A DNA stretch of 16,290 nucleotides from an uncultured Anaerococcus sp. (GTDB lineage Bacteria; Bacillota; Clostridia; Tissierellales; Peptoniphilaceae): assembly GCF_947253225.1 (NCBI RefSeq), contig NZ_CAMXYR010000033.1, forward strand, positions 1 through 16,290. The letters are read 5' to 3'. The stretch's first letter is position 1; every line of letters begins with the position of its first letter. Below the pieces are notes generated by a model, which was not told the DNA's origin, did no database searches, and saw only the letters and a program-made list of their open reading frames with translations. This document shows positions 6,866 to 14,527 of the stretch, piece by piece. Made by a program: the position numbers and the translations under genes.

Positions 6866-8194
6866 ATGATTAATAAAGATAAATTTGAAGATTTAGATAA
6901 AGAATTTTATAAAAACAGGGCAAATGTTCTTGCCCAAAGTGCAGTTACTAGAAATGGAATCACAGAATCAGCTATTGACCCTGATGTTATCAAGAAAAGT
7001 CGCCATTCTTTTTCCATAGAATTAAAGCAAGGTGATATCACAGATCAAAAGCAATCTGGTAGATGTTGGATGTTCTCTGCCCTAAACACAATGAGATACA
7101 GGATAATCCATGACTTAAACCTTGAAACTTTCGAGCTTTCCCAAGCCTATCCCCTATTTTTTGATAAATTAGAGAAGAGTAATTATTTTCTTGAATCAAT
7201 TATCAAAACTGTAGATGAGGACCTTCAAGGAAGACTTGTCAAATACTTGTTGGCTGATCCTTTGGGAGACGGAGGTCAATGGGATATGTTTGTAAACCTT
7301 ATAGAAAAGTATGGGGTTGTTCCAAAATATGCCATGCCTGAAGTGAACCTTTCATCTGCGACTAGGGAGATGGATAACTATCTTACAAAAATGCTAAGAT
7401 TTTTTGCTAAGGAACTAAGGTCTGCCCATAAGGCAGGCAAGAGCCTTGAAGAGCTAAACAAATTGAAGGATGGCTTTAACGAGGATATATACAGGGCCTT
7501 GACCATAAGTCTTGGAACCCCACCAAAGAAAATTGACTTTGAAGCAAGGGATAAGGATGATAAGTATATTTGTGAGAAAAACTTAACTCCTAAGGAATTT
7601 TTTGATAAATATGTGAAAATGAACTTAGATGACTTTGTTTCTCTAATCAATGCTCCAACAGAAGATAAACCATACAATCAAACTTTCACAGTAGATTTTT
7701 TGGGAAATGTCAGCGAAGGTAAGCCAGTTAAATACTTAAACCTTGAAATTAATAAATTGAAAGAGGCAGCTATCAGGCAACTTAAAGACAACAAACCTGT
7801 GTGGATGGGTTGTGATGTTGGACAAAGCTTCATCAGAAAGGAAGGTGTCCTAGATACTGAAGCCTTTAGGATAAGAGATTTATTTGACCTTGACTTTACT
7901 ATGTCCAAGGCAGAAAGGCTCGACTATTCAGAAAGTTTAATGACTCATGCTATGGTATTTACCGGAGTTGACCTTGATGAAGAAGGAAAGCCAATAAGGT
8001 GGAAGATTGAAAATTCTTGGGGAGAAAGAGCTGGAAATAAGGGCTACCTAGTAATGAGCGATGGTTGGTTCGACCAATATATGTATCAAATAGCAGTTGA
8101 GAAAAAATACCTAACAGAAGAAGAGAAAAAGGACTGGGAAAAAGAGCCAATCCACCTAAAACCATGGGATCCAATGGGTTCTCTTGCAAAATAG
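6866..8194 (+). CDS. pepC: Aminopeptidase C (bleomycin hydrolase family, C1B)
   Basis: Cytosolic cysteine aminopeptidase that removes N-terminal residues from peptides, forming a self-compartmentalised hexamer in characterised relatives. No signal peptide is seen. With Met at 6866 the protein is 442 residues, the usual family size. The papain-like triad is visible: Cys67 in QSGRCWMFSALN, His361 in MTHAMVFTG and Asn383 in ENSWGE. The C-terminus ends LKPWDPMGSLAK; in the family the C-terminal arm sits in the active site and limits the enzyme to aminopeptidase action. An in-frame GTG at 6857 would add three residues but lies inside the ribosome site GAGGTG (6854-6859), so the ATG at 6866 is preferred. 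Likely role is peptide use as carbon and nitrogen source in an amino-acid-fermenting anaerobe. The role is inferred; the enzyme is very sure. Confidence 0.96.
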   Translation: MINKDKFEDLDKEFYKNRANVLAQSAVTRNGITESAIDPDVIKKSRHSFSIELKQGDITDQKQSGRCWMFSALNTMRYRIIHDLNLETFELSQAYPLFFDKLEKSNYFLESIIKTVDEDLQGRLVKYLLADPLGDGGQWDMFVNLIEKYGVVPKYAMPEVNLSSATREMDNYLTKMLRFFAKELRSAHKAGKSLEELNKLKDGFNEDIYRALTISLGTPPKKIDFEARDKDDKYICEKNLTPKEFFDKYVKMNLDDFVSLINAPTEDKPYNQTFTVDFLGNVSEGKPVKYLNLEINKLKEAAIRQLKDNKPVWMGCDVGQSFIRKEGVLDTEAFRIRDLFDLDFTMSKAERLDYSESLMTHAMVFTGVDLDEEGKPIRWKIENSWGERAGNKGYLVMSDGWFDQYMYQIAVEKKYLTEEEKKDWEKEPIHLKPWDPMGSLAK

Positions 8195-8202
8195 AAAAGT
8201 TT

Positions 8203-8226
8203 GAGGCGAAAGCCTCTTTTTTCTTT
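8203..8226 (+). terminator. Rho-independent terminator after pepC
   Basis: A GAGGC stem (8203-8207) with a GAAA tetraloop and GCCTC (8212-8216) is followed by TTTTTTCTTT. The stem is short but the tetraloop and T tract are typical. Confidence 0.88.
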
Positions 8227-8243
8227 AGGAAAAATCAAATCAG

Positions 8244-8272
8244 TTCACAAATTTTTCCTTATGTATTATCAT
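8244..8272 (+). promoter_or_regulatory. SigA-type promoter for the GH84/ROK operon
   Basis: The -35 box TTCACA (8244-8249) and -10 box TATCAT (8267-8272) each match the consensus at five of six bases, with 17 bases between. It sits between the pepC terminator and the next ribosome site. An overlapping TATTAT at 8264-8269 is an alternative -10. Confidence 0.5.
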
Positions 8273-8298
8273 AGAGGGAGAAGAGCAAAGGAGAATTT

Positions 8299-9612
8299 AT
8301 GATAGAAAAATATGGAGTAATAGAAGGCTTTTATGGGATTCCTTGGACCTTTGATGAGAGGGTGTCGATGATAAACTTTCTAAAAGATGTGGGGATGAAC
8401 CAATATGTTTATGCACCAAAGGATGACCCCTACCACAATATAAGATGGAGAGAGCCATATCCTAAGCAAAAGCTTGAAGAACTTAGCGAACTTTCTAGGC
8501 TAAGTGAAGAAAATGGAATTGACTTTGTGTGGGCCATCCATCCAGGACAAAATCTTATCGACTTTTCTAAGTATGAGGAGGAAGTCCAAAGGCTTTTTGC
8601 CAAATACGATAGCCTAAGAGTGGCGGGAGTTAAGTCTTTTGCCCTTTGTATGGATGATGTTGACAAGAAAAAGGCCTATGAGCAAAGGGACTTTCACCTA
8701 AGACTTGTTAAGGATATCTTGAAATATTTAGAAAGTTTTTCAAATAAAAACCTACTCTTTGTCCACCCTTGGTACAACGATAGCTGGCTTGATGAGGATG
8801 GAAGGAAGTATTTTGAGCTTTTTAGGGGGATAGATAATCTTTCGGTCATGTGGACTGGGAGAGATGTTCTTTCTCCAATAAGCGAAGAATCTAATCGTGG
8901 GTTTTATGAAATTTATGGCAAAGAAGCAGATATTTGGTTTAATTGGCCAGTAAATGATTATAAAAACGATAGAATTTTTATGGAAGTCTTTGAGTTTTAT
9001 ACAAGCAGAAGGATAAACTATAAGTCGCTTTTATCGAACCCTATGAATCAGGCAGAGCTAAGCAAGTTATCCATCTACCAAATAGCAGAATTTGTCAAAA
9101 ATCCACAAGTCTATAAGCCTTTGGATGCTTTCAAAAAAGCCTTGGCCTACCTCGATGAGGATGTTTGGGAATCCTTGTATATAATATCCGACTCTTTTTT
9201 TCAATCGGGGATTTATGATAAGGTTGATGAGAAAGAATTTTTGGAAGACTATGAAATCAACCTAGCCTACCAGAAGAAAGCCTACAAAGACCTAGTAAGA
9301 CTTATAAATAGAAAGCTCGATGCTCTTGATAAGTATTTTGCTAATTATACTAATGTGAGTCTTAATAAAGAAGTCGAGCCTTTTTTTAGGTCCTTACAAT
9401 ACCTACTCAGGGCTGTTAGAAGCCTTATCCTAAAGGATAGGCAACAAGCAGTAGACTATTATAAAAAGTCTAACCAAGAAAAGGTACCTATATACAAAGA
9501 ATCATCACCTACAAAGCTAGAAGAGATTCCAGTCAAAACTTCGAGAGTTTTGGAAAAGATTTATAAAGATTTATTGGAAGAGGAGGATATATGTACGGAT
9601 CAGTTGAACTAG
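8299..9612 (+). CDS. Beta-N-acetylglucosaminidase, glycoside hydrolase family 84-like
   Basis: GH84 enzymes remove terminal beta-linked GlcNAc by substrate-assisted catalysis using a neighbouring Asp pair. The N-terminal TIM-barrel begins with the family hallmark G-V-I-E-G-F-Y-G-x-P-W (residues 6-16), then YVYAPKDDPYH, and the catalytic pair D119-D120 in CMDDVD. Later barrel elements are HPWYNDSW and the MWTGRDVLSP and FNWPVND strands. From about residue 270 the protein is helical, like the domain after the barrel in known members. There is no signal peptide or secretion module, unlike many secreted GH84 proteins, so it probably acts in the cytoplasm on imported GlcNAc-containing oligosaccharides or glycopeptides. 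The start is fixed by AAAGGAG at 8287-8293. Its last 22 bases overlap the ROK kinase gene, implying translational coupling. The kinase neighbour supports an amino-sugar catabolic role. Family is sure; natural substrate is unknown. Confidence 0.88.
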   Translation: MIEKYGVIEGFYGIPWTFDERVSMINFLKDVGMNQYVYAPKDDPYHNIRWREPYPKQKLEELSELSRLSEENGIDFVWAIHPGQNLIDFSKYEEEVQRLFAKYDSLRVAGVKSFALCMDDVDKKKAYEQRDFHLRLVKDILKYLESFSNKNLLFVHPWYNDSWLDEDGRKYFELFRGIDNLSVMWTGRDVLSPISEESNRGFYEIYGKEADIWFNWPVNDYKNDRIFMEVFEFYTSRRINYKSLLSNPMNQAELSKLSIYQIAEFVKNPQVYKPLDAFKKALAYLDEDVWESLYIISDSFFQSGIYDKVDEKEFLEDYEINLAYQKKAYKDLVRLINRKLDALDKYFANYTNVSLNKEVEPFFRSLQYLLRAVRSLILKDRQQAVDYYKKSNQEKVPIYKESSPTKLEEIPVKTSRVLEKIYKDLLEEEDICTDQLN

Positions 9613-10460
9613 GTGGCACAAAAATTAGATGTGCAGTTATGGATGAATTGGGAAATATTGAAAAGGAAATAAGGATAAAAAATACCGACCCTAGAGAAAA
9701 TATCAGAGAGCTAATAGAATTTTTTAAGGAAAACCCTGTTGAAGCCATGGGGATTGGAGCTTTTGGACCAGTTGATGTTGACGAAAAATCTGACACTTAT
9801 GGGTATGTATTAAAAACACCAAAAGTTTTGTGGCAAAACTTTGATTTGCTAGGATCTATAAAAAAAGAAATTGACGTGCCTATGGGCTTTACAACTGATG
9901 TTGGGGCAAGTGGTATGGGAGAATATATCTATGGAGCAAGTAAGGACAAGCAGACTTCTATGTATATCACCATCGGAACTGGTGTTGGTGCATCATTTAT
10001 CCAAGATGGCGTTCTCCTTGAGGGACTTTCCCATCCAGAAATGGGTCATATAGAATTGGTGAGGGAAGATGGAGATGATACAGAAAGTTATTGCCCAAAC
10101 CATAAGTCTTGCTTTGAGGGACTCTGCTGTGGACCTGCCCTTGAAAAAAGAACCGGAAAAAGAGGAGAGGACTTAGATAAGGACGATGAGGCTTTTACAA
10201 TTATTGCCAAATACATCGCCAAGGCGATTATGAATTATACCTTCGTTCTAAGACCTCACATAGTAATAATTGGTGGTGGAGTTGTAAATAAGGAAGGGAT
10301 GATAGAAAAGATTAGAAAAGAGTTTAGTAAGCTTGATAATAAGTATATCAAAATTCCTGACGCTGAGACTTATATTGTATTTCCTAAACTCGGCAACGAA
10401 GCTGGCCTTGTAGGAGGCTATGTTCTTGCCAAAAACGTCTTAAAGGAAGCTAACAATTAA
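9591..10460 (+). CDS. ROK-family sugar kinase (fructokinase-type zinc signature)
   Basis: ATP-dependent cytoplasmic hexose kinase of 289 residues. The phosphate-binding motif ELGGTK is at 6-11, the probable catalytic base is D103 in TTDVGASGMGE, and a second nucleotide motif IGTGVGASF is at 128-136. The zinc site is H153 plus C168-P-N-H171-K-S-C174, followed by FEGLCCGPALEKR. This CPxHxxC-type signature is typical of ROK fructokinases such as Bacillus YdhR/GmuE rather than of the C-x-C-G-x-x-G-C glucokinase/NagC type. By sequence it is fructokinase-like. By context (overlapping a GlcNAc-releasing hydrolase) it could phosphorylate GlcNAc or another released sugar. In many ROK kinases an Asn follows the catalytic Asp by two positions; here it is Gly. 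The start is supported by AGGAGG at 9581-9586. Family certain, substrate open. Confidence 0.9.
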   Translation: MYGSVELGGTKIRCAVMDELGNIEKEIRIKNTDPRENIRELIEFFKENPVEAMGIGAFGPVDVDEKSDTYGYVLKTPKVLWQNFDLLGSIKKEIDVPMGFTTDVGASGMGEYIYGASKDKQTSMYITIGTGVGASFIQDGVLLEGLSHPEMGHIELVREDGDDTESYCPNHKSCFEGLCCGPALEKRTGKRGEDLDKDDEAFTIIAKYIAKAIMNYTFVLRPHIVIIGGGVVNKEGMIEKIRKEFSKLDNKYIKIPDAETYIVFPKLGNEAGLVGGYVLAKNVLKEANN

Positions 10461-10463
10461 GAA

Positions 10464-10520
10464 AAAGGCTAGACTATAAGCAATCTTGTTGCTTAGGTCT
10501 AGCCTTTAATTTTATTTTCT
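10464..10520. terminator. Strong bidirectional terminator between the ROK kinase and pncB
   Basis: A perfect 11-bp outer stem (AAAGGCTAGAC at 10464-10474 with 10497-10507) continues, past a small bulge, into an inner stem around ATAAGCAA/TTGCTTA. A-rich flank on one side and TTTAATTTTATTTT on the other allow it to stop transcription from both convergent genes. Confidence 0.9.
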
Positions 10521-11954
10521 TTTTGCCTCGAGAATTAGGTTTTGTTTCAAATTCCATAAGTCTTGGGAAAGGTCTACATAGTAGTTGTGAGGTTGGTCGA
10601 ACCTCTTAACTTCATCCCACAAACTATTTACTTCTTCCTTGGAATATTGGGCGATTTCTTCAAGCTTTGGATTTTCGTAAATCAACTTTCCACTCTCAAA
10701 GATCTTCTTGTGCATTGGTCTTGCCTTGTAATTTTCCATTCTTTTCATCTTCCAAGTAAAAAGTGGGTCAAAGATTACTAGGGGTTGTTTATCATCAATT
10801 TTTTCGTGGTCTAGGGCTATATAATCGGCTTCTGCCTTGCCAGTTTCCATATCGTAGAGTCTGTAAACTTTCTTCTCTCCAGGGGTTGTGATTTTCTCGA
10901 CATTTTCTGAAACCTTTATTTTGGCTTGGATTTTGCCATCATTTTCTATTCCGACTAGCTTGTAAACTCCACCAAAAACTGGGTCGGACTTAGCTGTAAT
11001 TAGCCTCTCCCCAATACCAAATGAGTCGATTCTAGCTCCTTGGGATAGGAGAGATTCGATTGTAAATTCATCTAGGGAATTGCTAGCAACTATTTTTGCA
11101 TCAGTAAATCCATTTTCGTCTAGGATTTTTCTAATTTCCTTGGATAGGTAGGCAAGGTCACCTGAGTCAATTCTAACTCCTCCACTAAGCCCTCTTGGTT
11201 TGAGTTCTTCTTCAAAAACTCGCATAGCATTTGGAAGTCCTGACCTTAAAGTGTCATAGGTATCTATAAGAAGAATACAATTTTCTGGATAGGACTTAGC
11301 ATAGGTTTTGAAGGCTTCATATTCACTAGGGAAAGCCTGAATCCAAGAGTGAGCCATGGTTCCACTTGCCTTAAATTTATACTTTTGGGCGGAATAGGTA
11401 TTACTTGTAATTGGTGCACCACCTATGTAGGCAGCTCTTGCTCCGTTAATGGAAGCATCTGCCCCTTGGGCACGCCTTGCTCCAAATTCCATTACAAGCC
11501 TATTTCCGGCAGACCTTACAATCCTATTAGTTTTAGTTGCCACAAGAGAGTTAAAGTTCATTGATAAAAGCAAGTAGGTTTCTAAAATAGAACACTCAAT
11601 TATTGGAGCTTTTACAGTAACGATTGGCTCGTTTGGAAACATTACAGAACCTTCAGGAAAAGCCCATATATCTCCAGTGAACTTAAAATCTCTAAGATAG
11701 TCCAAAAATCCTTCGCTAAAGTCGGCATTCTCCCTAAAATATTGGATATCTTCTTCATCAAAGTGGAGGCTTTTGACATACTCTATGATGTCATTAAGAC
11801 CAGCAAAGATTGAAAAGCCCGCACCATCAGGATTTTTTCTGTAGTAGGCATCAAAGACTGCGATTGTATCTTTCATACCATTATTAAAATACGCATTTGC
11901 CATGGTGAACTCATAGAAGTCGCTCAACATGGTAAGATTTCTCTTATCTTTCAT
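10512..11954 (-). CDS. pncB: Nicotinate phosphoribosyltransferase
   Basis: Catalyses nicotinate + PRPP (+ ATP) to nicotinate mononucleotide, the entry step of the Preiss-Handler NAD salvage pathway, in the cytoplasm. The 480-residue length suits the Firmicute form. Recognisable segments include DFYEFTMANAY (12-22), EFGARRAQGADA (156-167), the GTMAHSW loop whose H202 matches the autophosphorylated histidine of characterised enzymes, LIDTYDTLRSG (229-239) and the PRPP-binding GGVRIDSGDL (258-267). The start at 11954 is preceded on its strand by AGAGGA (plus-strand 11964-11969). It is transcribed alone, divergent from the HAD gene and convergent with the ROK kinase. No NadD/NadE or pncA gene is in the window. 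Very confident call. Confidence 0.96.
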   Translation of the reverse strand: MKDKRNLTMLSDFYEFTMANAYFNNGMKDTIAVFDAYYRKNPDGAGFSIFAGLNDIIEYVKSLHFDEEDIQYFRENADFSEGFLDYLRDFKFTGDIWAFPEGSVMFPNEPIVTVKAPIIECSILETYLLLSMNFNSLVATKTNRIVRSAGNRLVMEFGARRAQGADASINGARAAYIGGAPITSNTYSAQKYKFKASGTMAHSWIQAFPSEYEAFKTYAKSYPENCILLIDTYDTLRSGLPNAMRVFEEELKPRGLSGGVRIDSGDLAYLSKEIRKILDENGFTDAKIVASNSLDEFTIESLLSQGARIDSFGIGERLITAKSDPVFGGVYKLVGIENDGKIQAKIKVSENVEKITTPGEKKVYRLYDMETGKAEADYIALDHEKIDDKQPLVIFDPLFTWKMKRMENYKARPMHKKIFESGKLIYENPKLEEIAQYSKEEVNSLWDEVKRFDQPHNYYVDLSQDLWNLKQNLILEAKRK

Positions 11955-11989
11955 TTATTTATTTCCTCTTTTCATTATCACTTCTTACT

Positions 11990-12043
11990 ATAATACCCAA
12001 TAAAAGTTTTCTTTAATTATTTTTTTAACAAAACGGGTAAAAT
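11990..12043. promoter_or_regulatory. Divergent promoter region between pncB and the HAD gene
   Basis: On the minus strand TATTAT (11990-11995), with an overlapping TATAGT, is a candidate -10 for pncB. On the plus strand TAAAAT (12038-12043) is a candidate -10 for the HAD/IIB pair. Neither has a good -35 box, so both are tentative. The region is strongly AT-rich. Confidence 0.35.
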
Positions 12044-12070
12044 ACTCATAGAAGATTAAAAGGAGATTTT

Positions 12071-12721
12071 ATGTATATTTTTGATATAGACGGTACCTTG
12101 TTAAACACAATAGACTCAATAGATTATCATATAAATAAGACGATGAAGAAATATGGTCTTGGGGAAGTACCAAAGGAAAAGGTCAGGGATTTTGTCGGCA
12201 ATGGCCCAGTTGTTTTAATAGAAAAGACCTTGAACTTTGTTTGTGCAAGCGAGGATGAAAAATATAGGAAGGAGATTCTTGATTTTTATAACAAAAGTTA
12301 TGATGATAATCCGACCTACCTCCTAAAAGCCTATGACGGAATCAAGGAAAGCCTAGATGCTATAAAAAATAGGGGCGAGATTATAACTTGTTTTTCAAAT
12401 AAGCCAGACTCTACTTGCAAGAAAGTAATACCAGCTGTTTTTGGGGATAATTATTTTGATTTTATCCTTGGCTACAAGGAAAGTTATCAAAGAAAGCCAT
12501 CTCCAGAAGGAATAATGATTATAAGGGAAAGGTTTGGAGAAGATTTTTCTAAGATAATTTATTTTGGAGATAGTGAAGTGGACATGAAATGTGGGAGAAA
12601 TGCTGGAATTTTCACAGTAGGATGCTCTTGGGGCTTCAGAAAAAGGGAAGTTTTGGAAAAAGAAAATCCAAATACCATCATAGATAGGCCAGAAGATATT
12701 AAAAATATAAGGAGGATTTGA
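12071..12721 (+). CDS. HAD-superfamily phosphatase, phosphoglycolate phosphatase-like
   Basis: A cytosolic phosphatase of 216 residues with all four HAD motifs: motif I FDIDGT (nucleophile D5, acid/base D7), motif II CFSNKPD (S109), motif III K142 in RKPSPEG, and motif IV FGDSEVD (D167, D171). The helical cap between motifs I and II is subclass C1 type, as in phosphoglycolate phosphatase, beta-phosphoglucomutase and pyrophosphatase PpaX. The KPDS and RKPSP segments favour the Gph-like group. The substrate cannot be told from sequence. AAAAGGAGA precedes the ATG. The stop codon overlaps the start of the PTS IIB gene by one base (TGATG), so the two are translationally coupled, suggesting a sugar-phosphate link. 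Confidence 0.88.
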   Translation: MYIFDIDGTLLNTIDSIDYHINKTMKKYGLGEVPKEKVRDFVGNGPVVLIEKTLNFVCASEDEKYRKEILDFYNKSYDDNPTYLLKAYDGIKESLDAIKNRGEIITCFSNKPDSTCKKVIPAVFGDNYFDFILGYKESYQRKPSPEGIMIIRERFGEDFSKIIYFGDSEVDMKCGRNAGIFTVGCSWGFRKREVLEKENPNTIIDRPEDIKNIRRI

Positions 12722-13197
12722 TGGGAGAGGTAAAACTTGCTAGGGTTGATTCAAGACTAGCCCATGGTAGGGTTGTCGAGATGTGGACTAAAGAGCTTGG
12801 AGTAAAGAGAGTGATTATAGCAAATGACGAAGTAAGTTGTGATGATTTCAAGAAAAAGGTTATGGATCTAACAATTCCTGAGGGGATAGAAGTTTCCTAT
12901 TTGATGATTGATGATGTAGCTGATTTTTTAAAAACTAGTGAAGAAGATGTTTTTTTGTTGGTACAAAATCCCAAAGACCTTGAAAAAATTTCGACTAGTG
13001 GAATTAACTTAGACCAGATAAATGTTGGGATAATTCATATGAGTCCTGGCAAAAAATCTCTAACAGAAGAAGTTGCAGTAGATGAGGATGACCTTAGAAT
13101 TTTCAAAGGATTTCTACAACAAGGCTCAAGTGTATACCTAAGACTTAGTCCTTTTTCCCAAAAGATGGATATTACATCACTTTTTAATAGAAAATAA
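12721..13197 (+). CDS. PTS mannose/fructose/sorbose-family IIB component (orphan)
   Basis: IIB proteins pass phosphate from IIA to the incoming sugar at the membrane IIC/IID transporter. The 158-residue product begins VKLARVDSRLAHGRVVEMW, matching the family R-x-D-x-R-L-x-H-G-x-V motif with the phosphorylated His at residue 15. The rest fits a single IIB fold, including GIIHMSPGKKS and a C-terminal VYLRLSPFSQ strand. The start is the ATG at 12721, five bases after GGAGG (12711-12715); an in-frame TTG at 12718 is too close to that site. It is coupled by TGATG overlap to the HAD gene. No IIA, IIC or IID gene lies nearby, so it either works with a transporter elsewhere or is regulatory. A terminator follows at once. 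Confidence 0.9.
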   Translation: MGEVKLARVDSRLAHGRVVEMWTKELGVKRVIIANDEVSCDDFKKKVMDLTIPEGIEVSYLMIDDVADFLKTSEEDVFLLVQNPKDLEKISTSGINLDQINVGIIHMSPGKKSLTEEVAVDEDDLRIFKGFLQQGSSVYLRLSPFSQKMDITSLFNRK

Positions 13198-13198
13198 C

Positions 13199-13227
13199 AA
13201 AAAACCGAAGACTGTCCTTCGGTTTTA
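13199..13227. terminator. Bidirectional terminator between the IIB gene and the SdpI-like gene
   Basis: A perfect 10-bp stem (AAAACCGAAG at 13201-13210 with CTTCGGTTTT at 13217-13226) encloses a six-base loop and has A/T runs on both sides. The stop codon of the minus-strand gene (13225-13227) lies within its arm. Confidence 0.88.
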
Positions 13228-13575
13228 CTTATCTTTTAAATTAAACTTCTTTCTCATCCTTATCTTAACTATAGCAAAAAGAAAGATAAAATAGAGGATA
13301 ACTAAGAGGCAAGAAAGAATAGCCAAATAGGTCCTATTTGCTCCAAAATAAAGGGATAGGGGCAAAATTATTGCAAAAAATATTAGTCCCAGCCCTATGG
13401 CAACTTTTCCAGCAAACTTATTTCCATATTCCCAAGTTTCTTTGGAATAGCAAACCTCCCAAACATGAAAACCAACTAGCATTTCAGGAAAGGGAGAATA
13501 AAAATTAATCAAAAAAATTCCTATATAAATACTAAATACCAAAAGTAAGGTATCAGCTATTATCAAAGGTCCCAT
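13225..13575 (-). CDS. Small SdpI-like integral membrane protein
   Basis: The 116-residue product has three predicted membrane helices (about 4-24, 57-77, 82-104) and a positively charged C-terminal tail. Between helices 1 and 2 lies VGFHVWEVCYSKETWEYGNKFAGK. This resembles the G-x-R/x-S-x-x-x-x-x-W-x-x-x-N-K/R-x-x-G signature of the SdpI family, whose founding member gives immunity to the SdpC toxin in Bacillus subtilis. No toxin, export or sdpR-like regulator gene is adjacent, so an immunity role is not shown; many SdpI-family proteins have no known role. The start at 13575 has AGGTG upstream on its strand (plus-strand 13580-13585). It stands alone, divergent from the next membrane protein. 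Family assignment is moderate. Confidence 0.6.
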   Translation of the reverse strand: MGPLIIADTLLLVFSIYIGIFLINFYSPFPEMLVGFHVWEVCYSKETWEYGNKFAGKVAIGLGLIFFAIILPLSLYFGANRTYLAILSCLLVILYFIFLFAIVKIRMRKKFNLKDK

Positions 13576-13595
13576 AATTCACCTCGCTTTCTAGT

Positions 13596-13601
13596 ATTAT
13601 A
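13596..13601 (-). promoter_or_regulatory. Probable -10 box for the SdpI-like gene
   Basis: On the minus strand a perfect TATAAT lies about 20 bases before the start codon. No good -35 box is seen. The mRNA leader would be only about a dozen bases. Confidence 0.38.
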
Positions 13602-13683
13602 CTCATAGAAAGACAAAGAACTAACTTTATAAAAGTAAATAAATATGATATCCTAAAGAAAGATAAAAGAAAGAGAGAAAGTT

Positions 13684-14376
13684 ATGAAATCACTTGTAAA
13701 ATTATTAGCCTTCATGTTCCTAGCACTTCTAATCCCAACCCTTGTTATGGGAACAATCAACATTCTAGGGGCAAGCGAGATGGTCATGATAATAGGTCAG
13801 ATCCTAGTTATGGTTCTTATGGTAGTTGCCTTCACAAGAGGATTCTCCGTGATTAGAAAGTATGAGATAAAGACAGAAGAGCTAATCAAGGATGCTAAAA
13901 GTGTAGAAGAACTCAAAAAATTAAGGGAAGAAAGTCTTACAGATAGGTCCAAGGCTAATATAACTAAGGAGATTATCAAAAGAAACTATAGTCGTAAAGA
14001 GGCAGAAACTCTAAGAAAATATACCAATTCAACTGAAGATATGAAACATTATTATTCAGCTATAATCGCAAATTCTAAGGAAAGACAGAGAGAAGAAGCG
14101 AAAATAAAGAGAGATAATTTCAACAAAAAATACAAGAATAGGACGAGGATATATCCAGACTTTAGAGAAAATCTAAGGACAACAGGAAAATGGCTTGTTG
14201 TTTTCATTATGCTTGTTGTTGGAGTTAGTCTTGCCAAAAAGGGCATGGCTGGCCACTCATCCTTTGCCTTTATGATCTATATCCTAGGCCTTTTGATGCT
14301 TTTTGTCGTTATGATAAATTCTATTATTTGGATAATGAGAACAGCAAGCTCCTATTGGGAGAGAAATTTCATTTAA
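13684..14376 (+). CDS. Unrecognised four-helix membrane protein with central charged helical domain
   Basis: I do not recognise a family. The 230-residue product has two N-terminal membrane helices (about 5-27 and 32-52), a highly charged, probably helical cytoplasmic stretch (about 55-165, rich in Lys/Glu/Arg, with possible coiled-coil character near 60-85 and 130-148) and two C-terminal helices (about 168-185 and 194-218). It ends SSYWERNFI. No enzyme motif, cysteine pair or export tag is visible. Codon use matches the neighbours. The ribosome site is weak (purine-rich AGAGAGAAAG just upstream), but the frame is long, and the membrane topology is coherent. A possible -10, TATGAT, lies at 13644-13649. 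It is followed by a hairpin and stands as a single gene. Confidence 0.75.
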   Translation: MKSLVKLLAFMFLALLIPTLVMGTINILGASEMVMIIGQILVMVLMVVAFTRGFSVIRKYEIKTEELIKDAKSVEELKKLREESLTDRSKANITKEIIKRNYSRKEAETLRKYTNSTEDMKHYYSAIIANSKERQREEAKIKRDNFNKKYKNRTRIYPDFRENLRTTGKWLVVFIMLVVGVSLAKKGMAGHSSFAFMIYILGLLMLFVVMINSIIWIMRTASSYWERNFI

Positions 14377-14393
14377 AATTTATTTTAGCATCT

Positions 14394-14420
14394 AGTCCAC
14401 AACCTTGTGGACTTTTAGTT
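14394..14420 (+). terminator. Probable terminator after the four-helix membrane protein
   Basis: An 8-bp stem (AGTCCACA at 14394-14401 with TGTGGACT at 14406-14413) and a four-base loop are followed by TTTAGTTT. The T run is short, so efficiency is uncertain. Confidence 0.65.
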
Positions 14421-14499
14421 TGCAAAAATAAAAATAGTCAATATAATAATTGATATATTAAATGATTTGAAAAATAATATTAAAATAATGAAAGATACA

Positions 14500-14527
14500 T
14501 TTACAAATATATAAGATGAAGTATAAT
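14500..14527 (+). promoter_or_regulatory. Promoter for the DUF2089-DUF4097 operon
   Basis: A -35 box TTTACA (14500-14505, five of six to consensus) and a perfect TATAAT (14522-14527) are separated by 16 bases. The expected transcript start near 14534 falls on the ribosome site AAAAGGGAGG (14533-14542), giving an unusually short leader. The AT-rich stretch at 14421-14499 holds a TCAAT/ATTGA inverted repeat (14438-14442, 14449-14453) and a weaker second promoter candidate beginning TTGATA at 14450. Confidence 0.6.

Noticed and set aside
12718..12720. TTG start for the PTS IIB gene
   Set aside because: Only two bases after GGAGG; the ATG at 12721 has proper spacing and begins the conserved IIB N-terminus.
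14421..14499. AT-rich stretch as a small RNA gene
   Set aside because: No stable hairpin or terminator inside it; it reads as promoter-upstream DNA.
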